Source: an uncultured Lachnospiraceae bacterium | GTDB taxonomy: Bacteria > Bacillota > Clostridia > Lachnospirales > Lachnospiraceae | Direction: 5' to 3' | Assembly: GCA_905209865.1 (NCBI GenBank) | Contig: CAJLUP010000037.1 | Span: 1-13,958 of the forward strand | DNA: 13,958 nt | In this document: in pieces, positions 7,201 to 13,958 of the stretch | Layout: each line of letters opens with the position of its first letter | Position numbering within the stretch: the first letter of the stretch is position 1 | Program-made: the position numbers and the translations under genes | The notes under the pieces: generated by a model | Told to the model about the DNA's origin: nothing | Database searches by the model: none | What the model saw: only the letters and a program-made list of their open reading frames with translations

Positions 7201-10200
7201 TTACATTGCCTTCTGGCACTTCCTGACTTGTCCAGAATGTTGTTTTGTCTCCGTCCAAGATCTTGACTTTTTCACCTTCACTCGTACCAGAAACTGTAAT
7301 CATGCTGTCTTCAAGTGTCAGTTTCGGAAGTCCTTCCGGCTCTCCCATCTTAGCTACTTCATCATAACCATATGCGATATCGTACACAGATGCCGCTGTC
7401 ACGCCTTCACCTGCTGTGATGGCAGCTTTTTTCACTGTATGGAATCTGTTATCTGCATTGTAAGCAGATCCTTCCAGTGTTCCGTCTACATAAAGCTTCA
7501 GCATACCGTTGTTTTCTTTCACCCCTACCACTTTATGCTCTGCTCCGTCATTGATTACCTTGCCGGAAACCGCTGTAGCGCCGTTCAGTGTAAATGATGC
7601 TTTTCCTTCTGCCGTTACTTTCAACTCATACTGAGCATCCTGTTTTACGAGAGACTTATCTGTACCTGTTGTGTTTACTGTAGCAGCTACTGTGAATCCG
7701 TTGTTGGAATTCAGAGATTTATCTTCTGCTGCAAGTTCTCCTGCTGTAACGCTTCCGTTTTCAACGATCACGTTATCTTTGTGATATACAACAGATGCAG
7801 CTTCTGTTGCTTTGTTGCCGGACATATCTTTGATATCCTGCGGAGTTACTTTTACTGCCGCTTCATTTGCCGGAGCTTCTGCTAATTCGATATGATATGT
7901 TGTATCGTCTGCACTCTTCTTAACGGAAGCAACTTTTCCATTTTCTACCTTAAAGAGGTTTCCTGATACTTTCTCATCGAACTTCACTGTGATTTCTTTC
8001 GCACCGTCTGTCATAATTCTGTCGATCTTCGGCGCTGTTGTGTCTTTCTGAGCTGAAACGCGTAAGATACGCACTTCGTTCGGTTTCAGGTTCACTGTAT
8101 ATTCTTTGCCGTACTCTAATGTACCTGTCTGAGCAGACTCATCTGAAAGAAGATAGCTGTGCTCTAAGTAGTAGTTTAATGTGCCTGCATTTTCTGCAAC
8201 GCCCATTGTACGGTCAAATGTGAACTTGATCGTCTTATCTGCGCTTGCAGACGGGTTACGGAGTGAGATGATTCCGTCTGTTCCGTCGAAGCATGAGAAT
8301 CCGTATGCTTCTGCCTGCGCTTCGTTTGAGTCAAAATTATTTAATTTTGTAACATCCGGTTTTCCGCCGATCATCTTGGAGTTTTTCAGCATATGGTAGT
8401 TTGCCTCTGCCCACTCAAGGAATTCTCCTGTGATCTCGTATTTTCCGTCTGTCATAATACTGTCAGAATAGTACAACTCCCAGAATGCTGTTCCACGAGT
8501 AGAAAGCATGTACAGATAGTTCTGGAAATCTTCATCTGTAGCAGTATTAACCGTCATTCCTGTTCCTTCTTTTCCGTAAATCGGATCATGGTTGTAAAGG
8601 TTCTGGAGCGGGAACTGGAACTGATGATTCTTCAGGAAATCATAGTAACAAGCGTCACGGTATGTGATCTGCTTGTTCATCTTTGTCGTTCCAAAAGATG
8701 CGTCTCTTTGATCCGCTGTACACTGAAGCCATACGGAGTTCGCCCACTGTAAATACCACGGACTCGGGTTTACATAACATGTAAGGGAAATCCAAAGATT
8801 ATTAATATTGTCTTCTTTTTCACTCTTACGAACTGTTTCCATCAGATCGATCCATGCTTCCCACAGATCAGTCACATGATACATCTGATGATAACCGCCT
8901 GTCATATGGTGGTTTGACTCGCTGTATACCGGAACACCGTCTGCTCCGCCTGCATTATTAAAATGGTTGTACTGAGCATTGTCTGCGAATCCATCCCATT
9001 TCCAGTAGTTGACATCCCATTTTTTCTGCCATTCAACTGCCATTTTTGTAAAGTTATCTACATATGTGCGGTCAGCCACGTCGATAGAGCCGCCGGCTTT
9101 ACTTCCGTTTTTTGCTGTCTGAATAATATCTGCTAATGTACTATAGAAGTTATATCCGCCTCTCGGTCCAACCCATACTCCGAAGTTACTTCCGAACTTC
9201 TTAACAAGTTCGCTGGATGGTGTCAGTTCTTCCGGGAATTTCTCATTAAACGTCCAGAAACCTTTGTTGTTAATTGTTGCTCCGGATTGTTCGTGCGAAC
9301 CTTCGCCTATTGATCCATTATTATATGCATTCCATCCATCGTCTACTACATAGGAATCAAGAGGACTGACTTCCGCTTTATTCAACTCGCGGTCAATCTC
9401 AATGAAGGAATTCAGAATATTCTCATCACTGATCTTCATCATGTTATCGAACCATGAGTTATACTGTGTACGGAACTCTGACGGAGTTGCGATCGACTTG
9501 ATATACTCGAAGAAGTCTGCCTGAATAACTTCCTGCTCCGTACTTCTTGCCGCTCCTGCAACTGTCTGCCATGTTACATACTTATTATCTGTTGTCAACT
9601 GGTTGTCTTCTTTCAATCTGCTGAATGTCTTACCGCTGTAATAGCGCATAAATCCAGTTCCGTCAACGATCTCTGTATCCGCCACCGGGAATTCACATCC
9701 GAAGAACATTCCCTGAATGTAGATCGGCTGTCCGAGGTTTGCCTTGAACTCTTCCATCTCTACGATGCCGCCTTTTCCTCTCGGAATTGTCCACTGTGCA
9801 TCGGACTCTGCCACTTTCAGAGACTCAAGGTCGATGTAGTCGATTTCAGCATCTGCCATTTTGTCATCCGGCACATCGATCTCAAGGAATTTACGCATGA
9901 AGTGATCTCCTTCATACATTACGATTACTTCGTCGATCGTATAGGCTACGTCTTTGTGAGTATACGGCTTGAAAGAAAATGTTACTTTCTTACCATTCTT
10001 CTGTACTCCGTTAATCGTCGCCGTCGTATCTTCAACTTTCACTGCATCCGTATCTTTCAGCTCTAAGTCGCTTGTCTCAAATGCACGATCATCCGTATCT
10101 ACCGGTGCTTTCTCTGCGTGAAGATTAAACTCTGCTCCGCCGGCAAATTGAGCTCCATTGTTTGAAGACGTTGCTACGAACTTAATCTGTTTCGCAGTAC

Positions 10201-10907
10201 ATGCTTCTTTCAAGTTCACATAGATCGGGTTCACTCCATTATACTCGAAGTCACCTCTGGCAATCGGTTCTCCCCAATCTTTGGAATCATAAGCAAGTGG
10301 ATCTGTTGCTGTTGATGCATACAGCTCATATCCCTTGATATTTCCATTTGTATTTTCCCCTTCTTTTCTCGGCGTGTAAGAGAAGGACTGGAACGTCACG
10401 TCTTTTCCAAATGTAATTACTACATTGTATGGATATGCCTGAGTACCAGTTCCTCCACCATAATTAGAATGCCAAATACTATTGATATTGCCATCCAGTA
10501 AGTTCTGCGCCGGACCATCTGAATCGCCCGATGCATTCTGATAGCTGTCTGCCGTTGCTGTCCAGCCTGTACGCTCGATTGCCGGTAAGCTAATCGGTTC
10601 TTTTTGCTCTTTCGTTGTTTTTACAACGAATTCTTCACTGCCTTCTTGAGGCGTGAATACTGTGCCTTCTCCACCAGTTCTTTTGTTCACAATTTCAGTC
10701 GTGGACAATTTATTGCCCGCTGTTGAAAATGTTCTTTCAATGGCATCGTTTCCGATTGTAACAGTATTACCTTCCTGTTTTACGGTCACATTGCCATAAG
10801 GAACTGTTGTCTCATTTTCTACAGCCCCTACAACTGATGTCGTGGAGAAGACGCTCGTCACAACCATTGCTGTGGCGAGCACTGCACTGAAAAATTTCTT
10901 TTTTCAT
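4271..10907 (-). CDS. Cell-wall-anchored GH36-like glycoside hydrolase with CBM32-like and FIVAR modules (frameshift at the start codon)
   Basis: The main frame runs from a GTG at 10882 to a TAG at 4271 (2,203 codons; numbering below counts that GTG as 1). No RBS fits the GTG. AGGAGAG (10920-10914) fits the ATG at 10907, which is one base out of frame; removing one A gives MKKKFFSAVLATAMVV, a normal signal peptide. Modules: split N-terminal beta-sandwich (23-100 and 260-470); an F5/8 type C module inserted at about 101-256; TIM-barrel (470-830) with VDDGW (513-517), WKWD ending in the likely nucleophile D630, and TADQRD with likely acid/base D724; C-terminal beta-domain with GIISLRNP (to 945); Ig-like (948-1034); LamG-like (1050-1175); F5/8 type C (1185-1348 and 1352-1525); nine FIVAR-type repeats (1537-2150); SVQTGD sorting motif (2172-2177), membrane segment and RRKRA tail. 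DDGW and KWD place it in clan GH-D near GH36 (alpha-galactosidases, alpha-N-acetylgalactosaminidases). The substrate is not determined. It is monocistronic with its own terminator. With the frameshift as read it would be poorly expressed or unsecreted. Confidence 0.85.
4433..6274 (-). repeat. Nine FIVAR-type repeats in the glycosidase stalk
   Basis: Residues about 1537-2150 consist of nine helical units of 60-70 residues. Two unit types are mixed: one with the pattern ALKALI-EY...DYT..SW..Y..AL followed by IV.DNS..QA.VDAAK, and one with LQAAVDAAK...YTT.SY.AM..VLA.AE followed by LLTNGKDQ. The linker RGNTDALKAL recurs between units. FIVAR modules are common in surface proteins of Firmicutes as spacers or adhesins. 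They would hold the enzyme away from the wall. Confidence 0.85.
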
Positions 10908-10913
10908 AATTTT

Positions 10914-10920
10914 CTCTCCT
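10914..10920 (-). promoter_or_regulatory. Ribosome binding site that points to the out-of-frame ATG
   Basis: AGGAGAG on the minus strand is followed by AAAATT and then ATG (10907-10905). This spacing is ideal and fixes the natural start, although the following frame stops after 31 codons (TGA at 10814-10812). Confidence 0.85.
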
Positions 10921-10924
10921 TTCT

Positions 10925-10950
10925 CTGTGAAATTGTTTATCTTTTCACAG
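10925..10950. promoter_or_regulatory. Perfect inverted repeat CTGTGAAA-N10-TTTCACAG, possible operator
   Basis: The two 8-bp arms (10925-10932 and 10943-10950) are perfectly complementary with a 10-base centre. The dyad sits between the predicted transcription start (about 10958) and the RBS (10920) of the glycosidase gene, a typical place for a repressor operator. As RNA it would form a hairpin directly in front of the RBS. The regulator is not known. Confidence 0.5.
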
Positions 10951-10964
10951 TCTGCATCTATTTT

Positions 10965-10973
10965 ATGATAGCA
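10965..10973 (-). promoter_or_regulatory. Extended -10 promoter of the glycosidase gene
   Basis: TGCTATCAT (10973-10965) is an extended -10 element on the minus strand. No good -35 hexamer lies 16-18 bp upstream, which suggests dependence on the TG extension or on an activator. The leader would be about 50 bases. Confidence 0.5.
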
Positions 10974-11050
10974 TATTCCCCTTGATTTAGATATGGCAAA
11001 TATTTGTTTTGTGAATTTTGCTTAATTTTTATCAACATATCCACATTTTT

Positions 11051-11110
11051 TTAAGATTTCATCGGTTTTTCTTAAGAATTCTTCGATTTATTTTCCACTG
11101 TTTATTAAGA
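11051..11110. promoter_or_regulatory. Three phased TTAAGA boxes in the divergent intergenic region
   Basis: TTAAGA occurs at 11051-11056, 11072-11077 and 11105-11110, steps of 21 and 33 bp, close to two and three helical turns. The middle box lies in overlapping palindromes TTCTTAAGAA (11069-11078) and AAGAATTCTT (11074-11083). This could be a regulator site array serving either divergent gene. AT-rich chance occurrence is the alternative. Confidence 0.3.
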
Positions 11111-11149
11111 GAGATGTTTTACTCTGTTTACATCAAGAAATAACGGGAA

Positions 11150-11158
11150 TGCTATAGT
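11150..11158 (+). promoter_or_regulatory. Extended -10 promoter of the YfhO-family gene
   Basis: TGCTATAGT matches an extended -10. TTTACA at 11129-11134 is the only -35 candidate, and its spacing of about 18-20 bp is loose. The RBS AAAGGAG (11167-11173) follows, with nine bases to the ATG at 11183. Confidence 0.5.
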
Positions 11159-11182
11159 CACCCGATAAAGGAGCTTATATAT

Positions 11183-13831
11183 ATGAAGAAATACGTTTAT
11201 CCGACAATGCTGATTGTTCTTTTCATCATATTAACCGCTGTAATCCTGCCGTCCGATGCCATCTATGGTTCCAATACCGACTGGCTCTCCCAACATGCCG
11301 TACTGGCAGAAACGATCCGTGATGCCTGCGTGGAACAGCACACGCTTCTTCCCGACTGGATCAATCTCGGCAGCGGCAGTAACGGATATCAGTTTTCCTA
11401 CTACGGATTTTTAAGACCTGATATTCTCATCGGATGTCTCTTTCCTCAGATCCCGATGGTTTCCATTTTAATCGGTTATATGTTTTTCCTTTATCTTGCC
11501 GCCATCCTGCTCTGCTATGTATGGCTGCGAAGCGAAGAGATTTCTCCGTCTTTCGCCCTGATCGGAAGCATTCTCTTTCTGACTGCCGGATGTCTTTTCC
11601 ATATGCACCGTCAGATTATGTTTGTCAATTATCTGCCGTTTTTAATCCTTGCCTTTCTATGCATTAAGAAACAGCGGTTTCGTTTCCTTCCGTTATGTAT
11701 ACTGCTGATCTGCCTGCACAGTTTTTATTTTGCAATCGCTGCATTCGCCTCCATCGGCTGGTACTGGCTGCGGCTGGAGGGCATTTCCTTTTGGAAGCAT
11801 TCTTTTTTCAAAAAATATCTTCCTTCCGCCGCTCTTTCTATATGTATGTCTGCCGCGCTGCTTTTGCCGACCGGACTTGTACTGACAGAACACAGGCGAA
11901 ACGGAGGTGGATTCTCCCTTTTTAAACTGTTGGAACTATTCGGACCAAACGTGTCCATGAACAATATTTTGTTTAACGAATACGGCTTAGGACTGACGCT
12001 CATCTGCTTTTATACGATCCTTGCCGGATTAAACCGCAAAGATCCGGCAAAAAAGAACTTCTTCGCAGACAGCGTATTATTTCTGTCTTTTGGACTGTTC
12101 GGATTCTTTTCCTACATTTTAAACGGAACGCTTTACGCAAGACCGAAAATACTCATTCCGTTTCTGCCTCTGTTCATCCTGCACTGCATCCGTTACTTAA
12201 AATCAGCCCATGCCGAAAAACATACGACAAATTCCGGCTCATGGTATCCGCTCTATCCGTTTGCGGTCATGCTCCCAATCGGACTGCTCTGGTTCAGTCA
12301 GATACAATTCCCATGGATTTTGACCGAACTTTGTCTTCTGTTTTTATTTTGCCTGATCCAAAGGAGAAAGCAGACGCCTGATTTACAGAAGCTCAAAAAC
12401 CCCTGTATTTCTCGCCAAATGGAAATGCTTGTCTATCTGCTCGTACTTATTGCCCCAATCGGCATGTATATTACAACCGCATCGAAGGAAAACTGGGTAA
12501 AGAGATCCGCACTTTCATCGGATTCTCTTTCAGAAGAAGCTGCGAATGTCCCGATGGATCCGCGCTATCATTTTGACAGTCTGGCTGCCCCGCTTGCAAG
12601 CGGAAACGAAACAGTCACTTCCGAAATGACGCGAAGTTCCATGTACTCTTCTGTGACAAACAGCGCTTATTCTGATCTGTACTACGACATATTAATGACT
12701 CCCATCGGGATCAACAATCGTGTGGCTCTGCTCACCGCCGATAATCCATTCATGCTTCGGCTTCTCGGCGTTCGGTACATTGAAACCGAAAAGGATCATA
12801 TTCCTTTTGGTTACACGCCGCTGTGTTCCACTGCAAAGGACACGATTATTGCAGAAAATAAAAATGTGCTTCCGAATGTTTATTTCACATCAGACACGAT
12901 CTCTGAAGAAAACTTTGACCGCTTAAGCAAGATCGAGCAGCTGGAAGCGCTCTTTCAAAAAACAGTTATCAGCAATCAGAAGAAAACGTTTGACGCCAGT
13001 ACTGCCGACCATTCTTCAGGTTTCTCCTCTGATTCCTCCGCTGAAAGCTTCAAGCTGCAGACATTCATCACCCCTTTTTCTCCAAAGCTTTCTGTCAGCG
13101 GCGCGCTGCCGGAAAGTCTTGATATTAAAAAGACATCGAAAGGGTATGAAATAATTTCGAAATGTAAACAATCGTTGACATTTTCGATGGACAACACGGG
13201 AAATGGCAGTATTTTGCTGCTTTCTTTTGAAGTAAAAAACAAGACGTTCCAACCTGTCGTAATTGATATTAATAAAATCCGCAACAAACTTTCGGGAACT
13301 TTCGCCCCTTATCCAAACGGAAACAATACGTTTCACTACCAACTTTCCACTGATAAGGACGCCGGCTCAACCAAGATGCATGTCACGATCCCGAAAGGAC
13401 ATTTTATCATCAGCCATGTGCAGTGGTATTCGTGCAGCGAACAAATTTTTAATGAAAAGAACGTCTCCCCTGCCTCGATGAGAAGGACTGCCGAAGGAAA
13501 AGAGAAACAGAACTTTCTTTCAGGCACAACCGTTTTTTCCGGAACATTTACCGCAGATCAAGACGGAATCCTTGCCACTTCGATCCCATACCAAAACGGG
13601 CTGGAACTTCTCATTGACGGAAAACAGGCAGATATCATTCGTATAAACAAAGCATTTGCCGGAACGGCCGCTGACAAGGGAACTCACCTGATAGAAATCC
13701 GTTTTTCCCCACCCGGAAAAACTGTCGGCTGCATAATAAGTTTCACTGCTCTGTCCCTATACCTTTGCAGGCTGATCTTATCTTTTCTGCATTTTATTTT
13801 GAGGGAAAAATCTTTGACTATAACATCTTGA
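11183..13831 (+). CDS. YfhO-family polytopic membrane protein (putative envelope glycosyltransferase)
   Basis: This 882-residue protein has the full YfhO layout. TM1 lies at about 8-23, followed by an extracellular loop with a TDWLSQH motif (D33, the likely GT-C-type catalytic Asp), then LGSGSNGYQFSYYGFLRPD at about 62-80. A block of about 11 further hydrophobic helices runs to residue 430. A large extracytoplasmic domain follows to about 845, then a final TM at 848-871. Within the outer domain, YHFDSLAAPL with SSMYSSVTNSAY, and near the end IPYQNGLELLIDGKQ with AFAGTAADKGTHLIEI, are typical of the family. AAAGGAG nine bases upstream supports the start. B. subtilis YfhO works with CsbB to glycosylate lipoteichoic acid, and related proteins transfer sugars from undecaprenyl phosphate outside the membrane. 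The sugar and acceptor here are unknown. The GtrA-like gene 21 bp downstream supports this role. Confidence 0.85.
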   Translation: MKKYVYPTMLIVLFIILTAVILPSDAIYGSNTDWLSQHAVLAETIRDACVEQHTLLPDWINLGSGSNGYQFSYYGFLRPDILIGCLFPQIPMVSILIGYMFFLYLAAILLCYVWLRSEEISPSFALIGSILFLTAGCLFHMHRQIMFVNYLPFLILAFLCIKKQRFRFLPLCILLICLHSFYFAIAAFASIGWYWLRLEGISFWKHSFFKKYLPSAALSICMSAALLLPTGLVLTEHRRNGGGFSLFKLLELFGPNVSMNNILFNEYGLGLTLICFYTILAGLNRKDPAKKNFFADSVLFLSFGLFGFFSYILNGTLYARPKILIPFLPLFILHCIRYLKSAHAEKHTTNSGSWYPLYPFAVMLPIGLLWFSQIQFPWILTELCLLFLFCLIQRRKQTPDLQKLKNPCISRQMEMLVYLLVLIAPIGMYITTASKENWVKRSALSSDSLSEEAANVPMDPRYHFDSLAAPLASGNETVTSEMTRSSMYSSVTNSAYSDLYYDILMTPIGINNRVALLTADNPFMLRLLGVRYIETEKDHIPFGYTPLCSTAKDTIIAENKNVLPNVYFTSDTISEENFDRLSKIEQLEALFQKTVISNQKKTFDASTADHSSGFSSDSSAESFKLQTFITPFSPKLSVSGALPESLDIKKTSKGYEIISKCKQSLTFSMDNTGNGSILLLSFEVKNKTFQPVVIDINKIRNKLSGTFAPYPNGNNTFHYQLSTDKDAGSTKMHVTIPKGHFIISHVQWYSCSEQIFNEKNVSPASMRRTAEGKEKQNFLSGTTVFSGTFTADQDGILATSIPYQNGLELLIDGKQADIIRINKAFAGTAADKGTHLIEIRFSPPGKTVGCIISFTALSLYLCRLILSFLHFILREKSLTITS

Positions 13832-13852
13832 TGAAGAAAGAAGGAATTTGTT

Positions 13853-13958
13853 TTGAAACGAAATTATTTAAATAAAGAATTGCTTACCTATCTTATAACC
13901 GGAGTCATCACAACCGGAGTAAATTATATATTCTACAGTTTACTTTTATTTTTTCACA
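13853..13958 (+). CDS. GtrA-family membrane protein (N-terminal part, truncated at the right edge)
   Basis: A TTG at 13853 has AAGAAGGA (13838-13845) seven bases upstream and starts a frame open to the right edge (35 codons). The visible N-terminus KRNYLNKELLTYLITGVITT leads into a hydrophobic helix (GVNYIFYSLLLFF). This fits the short basic start and the R/K-x-L-x-G first transmembrane helix of GtrA proteins. GtrA-like proteins are thought to move or present undecaprenyl-phosphate sugars across the membrane. The gap to the YfhO stop is 21 bp, so both are probably one operon. The ATG at 13831 overlapping the YfhO stop is in another frame and ends after 14 codons, so it is not used as the start. 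Confidence 0.72.
   Translation, partial: MKRNYLNKELLTYLITGVITTGVNYIFYSLLLFFH

Noticed and set aside
10880..10882. GTG at 10882 as the real start of the glycosidase
   Set aside because: No Shine-Dalgarno precedes it, and starting there removes the charged part of an otherwise normal signal peptide that appears one base out of frame at the RBS-backed ATG 10907.
10895..10907. Programmed -1 ribosomal frameshift at the A-run
   Set aside because: A -1 shift leads into the third frame, not the glycosidase frame, and the A AAA AAG phase does not fit the start codon.
11434..12003. Overlapping plus and minus frames of 66-92 codons inside the YfhO gene
   Set aside because: They are fully within the intact 882-codon YfhO frame and have no independent initiation signals.
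12976..13527. Minus-strand frames of 63-108 codons opposite the YfhO outer domain
   Set aside because: Antisense shadows without RBS; the plus-strand frame has clear family motifs here.

Overview
The window looks like a chromosomal segment of a gut Lachnospiraceae bacterium. The evidence is moderate to low GC, AGGAGG-type ribosome binding sites, clean TTGACA/TATAAT-type promoters, a TPR protein whose N-terminal domain I know as typical of this family, and a huge secreted glycosidase with FIVAR repeats ending in a (S)VQTGD cell-wall sorting signal. A mucin or host-glycan forager of the [Ruminococcus] torques/gnavus kind is a reasonable guess, but the species cannot be read from the sequence.

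Layout. (1) 1-3194, minus strand, truncated at the left edge: a large acidic protein with an N-terminal TPR domain, a long Glu/Asp-rich low-complexity middle holding three different in-frame tandem repeats, and the start of a P-loop ATPase domain. It has its own good promoter at 3277-3305. (2) About 3300-3990, minus strand: a compact transcription unit with a near-consensus promoter, a strong RBS, a 29-codon ORF and a rho-independent terminator, but no long reading frame. It is either a decayed gene or a small-peptide/RNA unit. (3) 4186-4223: the terminator of the next gene. (4) 4271-10907, minus strand: a cell-wall-anchored multi-domain glycoside hydrolase of about 2,210 residues. It has a GH36-like (clan GH-D) catalytic core, three F5/8 type C (CBM32-like) modules, a LamG-like module, nine FIVAR-type repeats and a sortase signal. 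Its natural ATG and signal peptide are one base out of frame with the rest because of one extra A in an A6 run directly after the start codon. (5) 10908-11182: a divergent intergenic region with an extended -10 promoter in each direction, a perfect inverted repeat in the leader of the glycosidase gene, and phased TTAAGA boxes. (6) 11183-13831, plus strand: a YfhO-family polytopic membrane protein. (7) 13853 to the right edge: the start of a GtrA-family membrane protein, cut off.

Function. The YfhO and GtrA genes probably form an operon that decorates a cell-envelope polymer with sugar from an undecaprenyl-phosphate carrier. In known systems a CsbB/GtrB-type glycosyltransferase completes the set, and it would be expected just beyond the right edge. 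The divergent glycosidase is an outward-facing wall-bound enzyme, likely for alpha-linked galactose or N-acetylgalactosamine on host or dietary glycans. The TPR/ATPase protein is unrelated to these and its role is unknown.

The most notable points are the frameshift at the start of the glycosidase, the atypical GH36 active-site surroundings, the promoter-to-terminator unit without a long ORF, and the triple repeat architecture of the TPR/ATPase protein.
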